64,000 nucleotides of DNA, from assembly GCF_016587355.1 (NCBI RefSeq), contig NZ_BNJF01000008.1, positions 248,001 through 312,000 of the forward strand, read 5' to 3'. Under the pieces are notes generated by a model, which saw only the letters and a list, made by a program, of their open reading frames with translations, was not told where the DNA came from and did not search any database. The stretch is from Ktedonospora formicarum. Lineage in GTDB: Bacteria > Chloroflexota > Ktedonobacteria > Ktedonobacterales > Ktedonobacteraceae. This document shows, piece by piece, positions 52,215 through 61,508 of the stretch. Every line of letters begins with the position of its first letter. The first letter of the stretch is position 1. Position numbers and translations under genes: made by a program.

Positions 52215-53333
52215 ATGAAAGCAGTGGCTGTTTTTCCTGCACACCGAGAAGTGAAGCTCATTGAACAGGAAGAGCCAGTAATCACGCAATCGCATCATGT
52301 CAAACTACATCTGCTGGAGGTTGGCATTTGTGGCACCGATAAAGAGATCTGCTCATTCGCATACGGTACTCCTCCAGCGGGAGCAGATTTCCTGGTGATC
52401 GGCCACGAAGCGTTGGGGGAAGTGATGGAGGTTGGGGATGCCGTGACACGGTTCGTGCCTGGCGACCTGGTTGTGCCAACCGTGCGCCGCCCTTGTACAC
52501 ATGAGCTCTGTCGCTCCTGTCGCGCCGGGCACCAGGATTTCTGCGAGACGGAGGACTTTACGGAGCGCGGCATTAAGGGTGCTCACGGCTATCTAGCGGA
52601 GTTCGTTGTGGATGAAGATCAATACATGAATCCTGTGCCTCAGCACCTGCGCGAGATTGCCGTCCTGGTCGAGCCGCTCACCATCGCCGAAAAAGCAGAG
52701 TATCAACTCTACACACTGATGCAACGCCGCCCCCCCTGGATCGACCCTGCCCTCAGCGAACGCACTCAGGGACGTGGGCACACGGCGCTGGTCCTGGGAG
52801 CTGGTCCAGTGGGATTGTTGGGAGCAATGGCACTGCAGGCTAGGGAGTTCGAGACATTCGTCTACTCACGAGGGCAAATGCCCAATCCCCAGAGTGAGGT
52901 TGCACAAGCCATTGGCGCGACATACTTTTCGAGCCAGGTTGTGTCCCCTTCGCAACTCGTTGCTCACATTGGCCCAATTGATCTGGTCTATGAAGCAGTG
53001 GGCCATTCTCAGTTTATGTTTGAGGTGCTCCGTGTGCTGGGTCCGAATGGCATCTACGTGCTCACGGGTATTCCTGGCTGGCAAACGCTGATTGAGGCTG
53101 ATCTTGCGACGCTGTTTCGCGAGATGGTCCTCAAAAATCAGGTGATGTTAGGAACAGTCAATGCGGGACCGCACGATTTTCGTGCAGCTGTCGCGGATCT
53201 GGAGATCTTCAATCAGCGCTGGCCAGATGCCGTGCGTGCGCTGCTGGCGGAGCGGACCCCGATTGAGCAGGCAACTGACCGCATTCTCGGACGGCCAGTG
53301 GGGATCAAGAACGTGATCTCCTTTCAGCACTAA
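52215..53333 (+). CDS. Glucose 1-dehydrogenase-like zinc alcohol dehydrogenase
   Basis: A 372-residue MDR dehydrogenase of the glucose-dehydrogenase type: MKAVAVFPAHREVKLIEQEE, catalytic-zinc residues in EVGICGTDKEI and VIGHEALGEVMEVG, four cysteines of the structural lobe in RRPCTHELCRSCRAGHQDFC, and the nucleotide fold LVLGAGPVGLLGAMALQ. C-terminal NVISFQH. It follows the GH15 gene by 73 bases in the same orientation and its ATG (52215) is preceded by GGAAGAAAGAG. Together they could release glucose and oxidise it to gluconolactone with NAD(P)+. Preferred sugar and cofactor are not visible. Confidence 0.87.
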   Translation: MKAVAVFPAHREVKLIEQEEPVITQSHHVKLHLLEVGICGTDKEICSFAYGTPPAGADFLVIGHEALGEVMEVGDAVTRFVPGDLVVPTVRRPCTHELCRSCRAGHQDFCETEDFTERGIKGAHGYLAEFVVDEDQYMNPVPQHLREIAVLVEPLTIAEKAEYQLYTLMQRRPPWIDPALSERTQGRGHTALVLGAGPVGLLGAMALQAREFETFVYSRGQMPNPQSEVAQAIGATYFSSQVVSPSQLVAHIGPIDLVYEAVGHSQFMFEVLRVLGPNGIYVLTGIPGWQTLIEADLATLFREMVLKNQVMLGTVNAGPHDFRAAVADLEIFNQRWPDAVRALLAERTPIEQATDRILGRPVGIKNVISFQH

Positions 53334-53771
53334 GAAAGACAGACAACAGAGCAGAGGATCTGTCACGTCGATTAAATGTGGCACGAACCGGTCGTGTGTC
53401 TCCGGCCACGGTTCAAGGTGGGTAACATCTGGTTTTTCTGCGGCATAGTCGCGCTTACCTATGCGTCTCTTTCTACTATCTCTTCCCTAGATCGTGATCC
53501 CCAAGATCTCTGCCAGGTCGTATGTCTTTCTAGGTCCTGAGCAGCTTCGGGTCGCATCAGATGACTAAAATTCCAGCACACCATATCTCTCATTCATAAG
53601 CACTTCATACACATCTGAAAAACGCGTGTGATAAGCTCTTTTTGCATCAGAGAGACAAAAACTTCCGAAAAAGCAATCCTCATGCAATTTCTAGAGGGAA
53701 TGGAGCGAAGAACGGTGTTTAATATCTCATCTCCTTTGCCTTGCTCGCTCACTATTGTAGGCGAGATCGGC
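53334..53771. other. Gap without recognisable gene
   Basis: No convincing frame on either strand, no RNA motif and no strong terminator. A minor stem GACAGA/TCTGTC follows the dehydrogenase stop at about 53337-53363. It separates the convergent dehydrogenase and LuxR/MalT genes. Confidence 0.4.
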
Positions 53772-56561
53772 TTACTCCCTAGTGGAAAGAAGGCCAAGGG
53801 TCCGAGCTTGTGCAACCGCCTGAGTGCGATTGGCAACGTCGAGTTTGCTAAGGATATTACTGACATGGTGCTTAATCGTACCGGCTGCCACCACCAGGCT
53901 TTCCGCAATCTCCTGGTTCGAGGCGCCGCGGGCGAGCAGATGCAACACTTCTCGTTCACGTGTGCTCAACGGATCTATCAGTGTTGGGGATGGTTCATTT
54001 TTCAGGTGGCTTGGTTGGCCTTCCGGCTGCTGTTTGAACGCCCGCAAGAGTGTCTCCACATATGGGAGATCTTCCTCGTGGTGCTCCTGTTCTCTGAGTT
54101 GGGAGAGTAATGCCGCTATGAGCGGTCCTTCGTCCACAAAGCAACGGATATACCCTTCAGGTGCGCCTAGATGCACCGCTTGTGAAAGCCGTGCCCAGGC
54201 CTCTTGCCGTTGCTGTTGCATATGGTACGCCTTCACCTCCAAAAGCAACATCTCCAGCACATTGTACCAACGCTGCGTGACTATTGCTCGTTCTACCAGA
54301 GGGAACAACAGGTGTAAGGCATATTCCGGCTGGGATTCGGCGAGCAGCAGGCGGATGAATGCAACACCTTGTTTTTCCCGCGCCAGAGAAGATGCCAGTG
54401 GTGCCTCTCGCTGCAGATTCCTTGCCCAGCATCTCGCCTGTTCCAGATCGCCACTTGCCAGCCAGAAACGCATCTGATCGACGCTGCTCCAGAGTGCTAC
54501 GGAATAGGGTGATGCCATGACCCGCCCGACATATGCAAGTTGTTGCGAAACGTTTCTGGCTTCCTCCCACCGCTCTTGTGAGAGAGCATTCTGCAACAAG
54601 ATGGTATAGCCAACCGGTAAAAACGACAGCAATTCAGTCTGCTCGCCCAGCTGAATTGCCTGTTCGGCCATATTTTGGGCTTCCTCTAATCGATTCCATT
54701 CATTCAACATCTTTGCTTGAAAGGTATAGGGCCAGCATAACAGAGCGGACTGGTGCCCCTCCAGGAAGTGGATTGTGTGGATCGCCTGCTGACTCCATTG
54801 CCAGGCCTGGTTCAGTTTCCCTGCCATCATGTTTTCCCATACTCCCTCACATAAGTAGACACCCTCGAGCACGTGATCTCCCTCCGCTTTAATCCGGTTC
54901 CAGGCAATTTGCGTTTGCTGCATCGCCCGCTCGAAATCCCCCTCAGAGAAGTTTGCCCAGGCCTGGGCAAACGTTGCCTGGAGCCGTGCCGCCCCTTGCA
55001 GCCCTTCAAGATGGGTCAGCGCTTCTTGACAGAAAGCCCGTGTTGCTCCCGCATCTCCGTAATAGAAACCTACAATGATGGCCTGCAAGGCGGCGATTTC
55101 CCCTAAAAGCAACGTGGAGGCCCCTGGTTCATGGCTGCCTCGCACGCTGCGTGCCTGTTCTTCCCGCTGATGGACTTGGGTCCAGGCGCGTCTGGCATCG
55201 AGCACCCAGCTTTCGGTGACCCCTGGTGGGGCGATCCAGAACAGGCCTTGAGCACAGGTCAGGCATAAACGAGGTCGCTCACGCACGACCTCGCGGGGGA
55301 GTTGCTCAATCCAGGAAAGAAGCCATGGGTCCCTGATCCGACCCCATAAGTGCTGACTGGGTATCTGCTCCATCAGTGTCGCGGCCCAAGACCACTCGTG
55401 TGCCTGTAATGCGTGCTGAATGGCTTCGCTGCGCATTTGCTGTGCCGCATACCACTGACTAGCCCGCAGATGCAGAAGCAGTACCTCAGTGGGAGCGGTC
55501 TGCTGCAGCTGAGCACGCAGTACCTCGGCAAAGAGAGGGTGATAGGCATACCACTGACGCTGCTGATCAAGGGAACTCAAAAAGAGATTGGCCCGTTCGA
55601 CTTCTTCCAGAAGGAGCCGGCTGTCCTGCGTTTCCAAGACCGCATTACAGAGGGAGTTACAGAGACGGGGAAAGATGGATGTTCGTAGAAGGAAGGTCCG
55701 CATCTGCTCTGGTTGGCGGTTCAGCACCTCTTGCACCAGATACTCGAACAGCGCAGGCTGGGTTCCCTGGAACGCTTGCAGCAGATCTTTGGGATGTGCC
55801 CGCCCTTTGAAGGCGAGCGCTTCCAGTTGCATGCCTGCCCACCAGCCTTGTATGCGGGCGTCAACGTCCTGGCTGTCCTGCTCGGTAAACCGAAGATTCA
55901 TCGTGCCACGCAGGAAAGCAATCATCTCCTCTCTGGTCGCACGCAACTGCTCGGTCCGTACTTCCAGGATCTGTGCCTGTGTGCGCAGCCGTGCCAGGGA
56001 AAAAGGGGGATCCGTTCGTGTCGAGAGCACCACACACAGGAGAGGTGGCAGGTGCTTGAGCAGCGAGGCAAGCAGAGCATGGATCGCTGGCTCTGTAATC
56101 TCCTCATAATTATCCAGCACGAGCACCATGGGTTCGCTCAACTGAGTCAGGCCATTGATCAGAGCCGTGAGCATCGCTTGCCAGGAGGGTTGCGGGGTAT
56201 CGTGGAGTGCCACAAAGGGGAGGTGCGAGAGCCCAGGCTGGCACTGTTCCAATGCTGTCAATACATAGGTCCAGAACTGAAAGGGAATATTGTCGCCAGC
56301 GTCAAGCGATACCCAGGCTACTGGGGGGTGGTCGGGAGCAAACGAACGAACCCAGCTTGCGAGAAGCGTGGTTTTTCCGAAGCCTGCGGCAGCGGAGACG
56401 AGGATAACGCGTTGCTGGAGGCCTGCATGAAGCAAGGTCAGGAGGTGAGGGCGGGCAATGATCTCATGGGAAGAGGTCGGGAGCAGGAACTTGGTCGCAA
56501 GCAGTGGTTGAGGAAACGAGCGTGGAATGGGCTCGGACACGTTGTTCTGGCGCATGACCAT
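53772..56561 (-). CDS. LuxR-family MalT-like ATPase regulator
   Basis: An intact 929-residue STAND-type regulator. Start ATG 56561 (MVMRQNNVSEPIPRS) follows GGAAAGG; the frame opens 15 codons earlier at TTG. It lacks the N-terminal domain of the regulator at 2822. The NTPase begins PLLATKFLLPTSSHEIIARP with Walker A VSAAAGFGKTTLLAS and the sensor-like VLVLDNYEEI; a long TPR-like helical region follows (WLLSWIEQLPREVVRERPRL), then the LuxR HTH DPLSTREREVLHLLARGASN, QEIAESLVVAAGTIKHHV at the end. Such proteins bind a small effector through the repeats and activate transcription. Effector and targets unknown. A strong hairpin lies 110 bases upstream of the start. Confidence 0.9.
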   Translation of the reverse strand: MVMRQNNVSEPIPRSFPQPLLATKFLLPTSSHEIIARPHLLTLLHAGLQQRVILVSAAAGFGKTTLLASWVRSFAPDHPPVAWVSLDAGDNIPFQFWTYVLTALEQCQPGLSHLPFVALHDTPQPSWQAMLTALINGLTQLSEPMVLVLDNYEEITEPAIHALLASLLKHLPPLLCVVLSTRTDPPFSLARLRTQAQILEVRTEQLRATREEMIAFLRGTMNLRFTEQDSQDVDARIQGWWAGMQLEALAFKGRAHPKDLLQAFQGTQPALFEYLVQEVLNRQPEQMRTFLLRTSIFPRLCNSLCNAVLETQDSRLLLEEVERANLFLSSLDQQRQWYAYHPLFAEVLRAQLQQTAPTEVLLLHLRASQWYAAQQMRSEAIQHALQAHEWSWAATLMEQIPSQHLWGRIRDPWLLSWIEQLPREVVRERPRLCLTCAQGLFWIAPPGVTESWVLDARRAWTQVHQREEQARSVRGSHEPGASTLLLGEIAALQAIIVGFYYGDAGATRAFCQEALTHLEGLQGAARLQATFAQAWANFSEGDFERAMQQTQIAWNRIKAEGDHVLEGVYLCEGVWENMMAGKLNQAWQWSQQAIHTIHFLEGHQSALLCWPYTFQAKMLNEWNRLEEAQNMAEQAIQLGEQTELLSFLPVGYTILLQNALSQERWEEARNVSQQLAYVGRVMASPYSVALWSSVDQMRFWLASGDLEQARCWARNLQREAPLASSLAREKQGVAFIRLLLAESQPEYALHLLFPLVERAIVTQRWYNVLEMLLLEVKAYHMQQQRQEAWARLSQAVHLGAPEGYIRCFVDEGPLIAALLSQLREQEHHEEDLPYVETLLRAFKQQPEGQPSHLKNEPSPTLIDPLSTREREVLHLLARGASNQEIAESLVVAAGTIKHHVSNILSKLDVANRTQAVAQARTLGLLSTRE

Positions 56562-56674
56562 TCTTGCCTTTCCGCATCTTTTGTGCCTTGTTGTAGCGTC
56601 TAGCAATCCTCAACGAAAACGCTTTGTCGTCCTACCTGCAGGAGGCTCTGCGCTTGTTACTGTCGCATCATCTT

Positions 56675-56730
56675 CTGCCAGCCTTCTTTAGGCTGCGTAA
56701 TTGCTTCCGCAGCCTAAAGAAGGCTGGCAG
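56675..56730. repeat. 23-bp perfect hairpin upstream of the LuxR/MalT gene
   Basis: Arms 56675-56697 and 56708-56730 are exact complements (core GCCTTCTTTAGGCTGCG) with a 10-base loop. Outer bases ACTGTC...GACAGT extend the symmetry. It lies about 115 bases before the start of the minus-strand LuxR gene. It could be an attenuator, a bidirectional terminator or a REP-like unit. Bases 56731-57044 hold no clear gene; a frame at 56942 (MAYTTEKTVSFVAWP) is short. Confidence 0.7.
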
Positions 56731-57044
56731 GACAGTATAACTTTCGTCTCATTTCTTGGTCGTCATTGCTCCCTAAAAATATCTCTTTTGGCCGATGATA
56801 GTCCCCTCTTCATTGCAGTATACTCCTGGTCAGAACATCATCTGCCAGCAGAAACACTGACGTGATGTGATGAATGACAGTATTGCCCTGTGAGAGAAGA
56901 GCGTCTTCATCAGGGATGAGGTATGAGAGAGAGAATGCAATATGGCCTATACAACCGAAAAAACAGTATCGTTCGTAGCATGGCCAATTTCCTTCGTCAA
57001 AGAGAAGGGACCGTTGAAGCAGAAGACAAAGGACGATCAAAGAT

Positions 57045-57296
57045 ATGCAACTTCTCCCTTGCCGTTCTCAAATCTTTAGATCTGTTGAAAACGATTTTCA
57101 AGAAATACAGTGTTTGCAACAAGCGCAGCTGGAATATGGGGCCTATGCATGTATTCCCGGAACCCAGCACACCTATGAAGAGGTAATCCAATCGCTTGTT
57201 GGGCTCGATCTACGTAGACAATATGAAGCACGCAAGCAAAGAAACCACCCGTCCTTATCAAAGCAGCACCACACCATCAAGGCACAAAAGGGGTAA
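57045..57296 (+). CDS. Small unknown protein before a histidine kinase
   Basis: An 83-residue frame with coding character (FRSVENDFQEIQCLQQAQLEYGAYACIPG-like sequence in parts, then YEEVIQSLVGLDLRRQYEARKQ). It is hydrophilic, with no membrane segment, and no family was recognised. It ends 17 bases before the kinase start and shares its orientation, so it may be the first gene of that operon. The ATG has AAAGATATG upstream with no good ribosome site; the start could be different. May be spurious. Confidence 0.35.
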   Translation: MQLLPCRSQIFRSVENDFQEIQCLQQAQLEYGAYACIPGTQHTYEEVIQSLVGLDLRRQYEARKQRNHPSLSKQHHTIKAQKG

Positions 57297-57313
57297 TACC
57301 AAGGAGGCTCCTG

Positions 57314-58978
57314 ATGAAACAAGAGCACGAGCTCTACAGTGGGACACCTGTCCCTTGCCATCAAGCGGGAAACGATAGACAGATGCATAGGCTCCTAGAA
57401 CATCCACAACCACGAGCAGAGTATCAAGAGATGGAAGAAGAACAGCTTGCACTGCTTGATACACTTCCTCAATTTGTCTGGCTCATCCGACCTGATGGTT
57501 CCGTCGCATACATGAATCAACGCTGGCGCGACTACAGCCGTTTGTTGCCTCACCTGTCCACAGAGCAGGAAGGGCCTCAGGTTCCACATCTCGATGACAC
57601 TCAACACATCAAGAATGGACCGCACGCGTTGCCTCACACCATGCTCCTCTCTGAGCAAGAGATCTGCTGGCTTGAGAACCTTCATCCAGAGGATACAGAA
57701 CGTGTCCTCGCACTTCGGGGCCAGGCCTTTGCCACAGGCGAGCCTTTTGAGTTTGAATATCGCCTCAGAGAGGGGTGCACAGGAGCATATCGCTGGTTCC
57801 TCTCACGAGGCGCTCCACGTTGCAATAAAGCAGGACAGATTGTCCTGTGGGTAGCCACCTGCGCGGATATCGATGACCAGAAACGGACAGAAGAGACCTT
57901 GCGCCAGAGCCAGGAACGCGTGAATCTACTCATGAATTCTAGTCTGATCGGCATCTTTTGCGCCGAGGGCAATGAGATTGTGGATGCGAATACCACATTT
58001 CTCCGCATGACTGGCTACACACAAGAGGATCTGCAGCAGCGCAATGTCCACTGGGCAACCATGTCCAGCCCACCCACGTCCTCTTTTTCCCAGCGGGTCT
58101 ACCAGGAAGTGGTCGTACGACACTGCACGACCCCCTTTGAGACCGAACTAGTATGTAAAGATGGCAGTCATCTTCCCGTCTTAATGGGAGGTGTCGCCTT
58201 TCATGACCGGGTGCTACAAGGGGTTGGTTTTGTTCTGGATAATTCCGCTCGCCGGGAGTTGGAACAACGCAAAGATGCCTTTTTGGGTATGGCTAGCCAT
58301 GAATTGAAGACGCCTCTGGCCTCCTTGAAACTGCAAACCCAACTCTTGCGCAAGAAACTTGGGAAACAAAACCTTTCCAATGTGGATGAGGTATGTGCTC
58401 GCATGGAAAAACAGCTTCATGCCATTACCCGCTTGGTCAACGAGTTACTCGACCTCTCGCGCATCCAGGCCGGGAAGCTGGAATATGCGCACGAGATGGT
58501 CGATTTGAGTGCGATGCTTGAGGACGTGGTTGAAGTGATTCAACACACGCAAACGACTCATACCATTGTGGTCCCGCATGCCGCATCCCCTGCCTTCGTC
58601 ATCGGGGATCGAGATCGACTCGCGCAGGTGTTTCTGAATATACTCAGCAATGCGATTAAATATGCTCCAGGTGCCCCGCTGATCGAAGTGGCGCTCACCA
58701 CCTCGTCAAAGGCAGTCACGATCAGTGTACGCGATCAGGGGATTGGCATCCCACGAGAACTGCAAGGGAGAATCTTTGAACGCTTCTATCGGGCAGTGAC
58801 TCCCCAGCAATGTGCCTTTCCGGGACTTGGGATGGGCTTGTATATTGTCGCGGAGATTGTCAAGCATCATGGAGGAACGATCCGGGTCGAAAGCGAGAAA
58901 GAAAAAGGATCGACTTTTCACGTCACATTTCCTCTGGCTCCCTTGTGGGAAGAAAACAGAGAAGAGGAACAGCAATGA
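57314..58978 (+). CDS. PAS-domain sensor histidine kinase (soluble)
   Basis: A 554-residue kinase without membrane helices. Two PAS domains: LLDTLPQFVWLIRPDGSVAY with the PAC end RWFLSRGAPRCN (residues 45-190), and LLMNSSLIGIFCAEGNEIVD (about 205-320). Dimerisation helix with the phospho-His: FLGMASHELKTPLASLKLQT. HATPase: NILSNAIKYAPGAP, RDQGIGIP and GLGMGLYIVAEIVKHHGG. Start ATG 57314 follows AAGGAGGC. Its TGA overlaps the ATG of the following receiver gene (ATGA), so translation is coupled. PAS domains suggest an internal signal such as redox, oxygen or a ligand; no heme- or flavin-specific residues identify it. Confidence 0.92.
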   Translation: MKQEHELYSGTPVPCHQAGNDRQMHRLLEHPQPRAEYQEMEEEQLALLDTLPQFVWLIRPDGSVAYMNQRWRDYSRLLPHLSTEQEGPQVPHLDDTQHIKNGPHALPHTMLLSEQEICWLENLHPEDTERVLALRGQAFATGEPFEFEYRLREGCTGAYRWFLSRGAPRCNKAGQIVLWVATCADIDDQKRTEETLRQSQERVNLLMNSSLIGIFCAEGNEIVDANTTFLRMTGYTQEDLQQRNVHWATMSSPPTSSFSQRVYQEVVVRHCTTPFETELVCKDGSHLPVLMGGVAFHDRVLQGVGFVLDNSARRELEQRKDAFLGMASHELKTPLASLKLQTQLLRKKLGKQNLSNVDEVCARMEKQLHAITRLVNELLDLSRIQAGKLEYAHEMVDLSAMLEDVVEVIQHTQTTHTIVVPHAASPAFVIGDRDRLAQVFLNILSNAIKYAPGAPLIEVALTTSSKAVTISVRDQGIGIPRELQGRIFERFYRAVTPQQCAFPGLGMGLYIVAEIVKHHGGTIRVESEKEKGSTFHVTFPLAPLWEENREEEQQ

Positions 58979-59430
58979 ACCAGAGCCACGATGGAGAGCA
59001 TGAATCTGCGCGCAGCAAACGTATTCTCATCGTCGAAGATGATCCCATCCTGGGCGCTATCCTGCTGGAAGCGCTCCAGGATGAGGCGGCCTATGAGGCC
59101 TCCCATGTCCTCAGCGGAGAGATGGCACAACATATCCTGCAAACGGATATCCCTGCATTAGTGCTCCTGGACTATCATCTCCCTGGGATAAGCGGTCTGG
59201 AACTGACAGACTGGCTGAGGAGTCGAGAAGAGCGTGGACACATCCCTGTCCTCTTGATGAGTGCGGATGTGCTGCCACCAGAGGCCAGCGGCAAAAAGCA
59301 CCTCAAAACGCTGCAGAAACCCTTTGAGCTGGAGGCGCTACTCCAATCGATTGCTGAACTGCTCGTTTCAGGAGCAAACGCTGATCCTGGTGCAGCAAAA
59401 GCGCTCTCCCACAACCATGGTGCTCAATAA
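58975..59430 (+). CDS. Single-domain response regulator
   Basis: A 151-residue CheY-like receiver: RILIVEDDP acidic pair, phospho-acceptor Asp66 in LLDYHLPGISGLEL, switch Ser in VLLMSADVL, and Lys in TLQKPFELEALL. An N-terminal tail of 15 residues and a C-terminal 25-residue tail (GANADPGAAKALSHNHGAQ) have no output domain. The start at 58975 overlaps the kinase stop by 4 bases. It probably relays phosphate from the PAS kinase to another protein or acts by binding; no DNA-binding domain is present. The open frame runs further upstream inside the kinase gene but that part is spurious. Confidence 0.9.
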   Translation: MNQSHDGEHESARSKRILIVEDDPILGAILLEALQDEAAYEASHVLSGEMAQHILQTDIPALVLLDYHLPGISGLELTDWLRSREERGHIPVLLMSADVLPPEASGKKHLKTLQKPFELEALLQSIAELLVSGANADPGAAKALSHNHGAQ

Positions 59431-59759
59431 GACCTTCATCTGGCAAGCACTACACAATTACACGTGTGAGGAAAAACCTGCGTGAATGCGTGGCTGTCCT
59501 CATAGCAATACCGATCAGAAGCTCGTCCATTTAGTTCCGTCAAACCCACTAGCAGTGCGATGAGGTCTGAGAAGACAACAGTATTGAAGTGCAATGCTTT
59601 ACTGACGACTGTGCGAATATGCTTGGGCACGTCTTCCAGTGCTTCCTCTAGATCAGGCATCACGCTTTGGTTGATCTTTATCCTTGGGTTCATACTGTCA
59701 AGGACACCTCTCGTTTGCCGGGTGGAACCAGAAACCGTTGAGTATAAAGGAGCGTTTAC
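59431..59759. other. Gap upstream of the P450 operon
   Basis: The operon promoter must lie here. A minus-strand frame (59436-59693) reads DLEEALEDVPKHIRTVVSKA and VVFSDLIALLVGLTELNG and has no recognised family or start signal. AAAGGAGCG precedes the ferredoxin start. Confidence 0.4.
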
Positions 59760-60002
59760 ATGAGAATTGTCGTGGATCTAACCCGCTGTCAGAGCTATGG
59801 GCAGTGTGTCTTTGCCGCACCGAGTGTCTTTCGATTTCATGGCGAAGAAGCTCTTGAATATGACTATACTCCTGATGACCGGTTCCGTGAACAGGTCAGG
59901 TGGGCCGCGGCAGCCTGCCCGGTCCATGCCATCATGCTAGATTACCTGGATGAACAACCAGAGAGTGATTCTCATCAGGAGAGTGTTGGAGGAAAGGCAT
60001 GA
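59760..60002 (+). CDS. [3Fe-4S] ferredoxin for cytochrome P450
   Basis: An 80-residue ferredoxin of the P450-partner type: RIVVDLTRCQSYGQCVFAAPSVF at the start has Cys9 and Cys15, and AACPVHAIML near residue 53 gives the last cysteine followed by Pro. The missing central fourth cysteine (Ala in its place) marks a [3Fe-4S] rather than [4Fe-4S] cluster, as in the Streptomyces SuaB/SoyB ferredoxins. Start ATG 59760 (spacing to AAAGGAG about 9). Its stop overlaps the ATG of the reductase gene (ATGA). It delivers electrons to the P450 two genes downstream. Confidence 0.9.
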   Translation: MRIVVDLTRCQSYGQCVFAAPSVFRFHGEEALEYDYTPDDRFREQVRWAAAACPVHAIMLDYLDEQPESDSHQESVGGKA

Positions 60003-61508
60003 CGAGTAGCCATCTCCCTAGAATGCCGGGCTTTACCAATGGTCATATAGTAATCGTTGGTGCCTCGCTAGCCGGTTTGCGCGCGGCAGAGACCCTGCGC
60101 GCCGAAGGCTTTCCTGGTCAATTGACCCTGATTGGTGATGAACCCTACGAACCCTATGATCGCCCGCCCTTATCTAAAACCGTCCAGGCCGGGTGGATCT
60201 CAGAAGAGCATACCACCTTGCCCCGGCGACGGGATGTCGCGGCGGAGTGGTTGCTGGGAACCCCGGCGACGAGACTGGATTTGCCCAATCGGCACGTTCT
60301 GCTTGCCGATGGGCGCCAGGTCCCCTTTGATCGACTCTTGATCTCCACCGGGACCCGAGCACGTCCCTGGCCAGACAAGGAGCAAGCATCTCTCGATGGA
60401 GTGTTCACGCTCCGCACTCGTGACGATGCCGCTCGGCTTCATGCCCGTCTGGCGGCAAGACCCAAACGGGTGCTGGTTATCGGTGCCGGTTTCACCGGTT
60501 CAGAGGTGGCTTCTGTCTGTCGCGAGCTCGGCCTGGAAGTGACTGTCACTGAGCGCAGCGCGGCGCCGTTGGCTGGTGCCCTTGGCCAGGCGGCTGGCAC
60601 CTTTGCCGCGTATTTACAGCGCCAGCATGGAGTGGATCTGCGCTGCAACACGACGGTTATGGCTCTGGAGGGTGATGCTCAGAAGAAGCTGCGCTGCGCC
60701 CGGCTCTCGGATGGCAGCGAGCTGGATGTGGAGGTGGCCGTGGTGGCCCTTGGCTCTCTGCGCAATACGGAGTGGTTACAGGATGCCGGACTGGCCGCTG
60801 ACGCCCGCGGGGTGGTGTGTGACGCAGCTTGTCGTGCCTTCAATGTGGATGGGATGGTCACCAATGACATTTTCGTTGCAGGGGATGTCGCACGCTGGCC
60901 TCATCCCCTCTATGATGGGCAACTCCTGGTCGTCGAGCACTGGAGCAATGCCGTCACCCAGGCAGAGGCCGCAGCTCATAACATGCTGGCCACGGCTGCG
61001 ACGCGCCGCGCACATAAGCACCTACCCTTCTTCTGGTCCAACCAGTTCGGGGTCAATATCAAGGCCATCGGTTTACCCACCATTGCTGATACTATCGTTC
61101 TCACTCAGGGCTCAAGTGAGGAGCGCCGCCTGATCGCCGCCTATGGACACCAAGGCCGTATCGTCGCGGCGGTTGCCGTCAACGCACCCAGGTCCTTACC
61201 AGCCTATCAAGCGCTCATCGAGGCTCGTGCGCCGTTCCCGCCAGAGCTGCACGCCTCCAATGAGCCAGCTAAGCTACATCCCTTACCGGCAGGTTTCCCT
61301 CAGCGCGGGCAACCCACCCACGATCCGGGTGCCGAGCCTACAGGGGCTGGCCCGAGCACGCCTGAACAGGAGATTCAGGAAGAGGTGCTCAAGTTGTTGG
61401 ACCCACGGGTACTCTTCGGTGCTCCCCCCTTACGATACTGCACGCGAACGGCATTGGCATGGAGGAGAGATCTCCCTTGCCAGAAGGACACACAGGAGAA
61501 ATACACTC
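59999..61508 (+). CDS. FAD-dependent ferredoxin reductase, shifted at a C6 run
   Basis: NAD(P)/FAD oxidoreductase of the putidaredoxin-reductase type: HIVIVGASLAGLRAAETLRA (FAD), EPYEPYDRPPLSK, VLVIGAGFTGSEVASVCREL (NAD) and NDIFVAGDVARWPHPLYDG with VVEHWSNAVTQAEAAA. About 420 residues are standard; then a Pro/Gly-rich linker leads to KLLDPRVLFGAPP. At 61424-61429 (six C) the open frame goes astray as Arg-rich nonsense to 61792 inside the P450 gene. In the neighbouring frame the sequence reads PYDTARERHWHGGEISLAR, a plausible end, and then runs with no stop into the P450. So either a frameshift ended this protein or reductase and P450 were fused. It transfers electrons from NAD(P)H to the ferredoxin. 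Confidence 0.82.

Noticed and set aside
55713..56603. 296-codon plus-strand frame opposite the second LuxR/MalT gene
   Set aside because: It mirrors the NTPase domain in antisense; the sense-strand protein has clear Walker and HTH motifs.
60576..61133. 185-codon plus-strand frame inside the ferredoxin reductase
   Set aside because: It is an out-of-frame shadow with a Trp/Arg-rich composition; the reductase frame has the FAD and NAD motifs.
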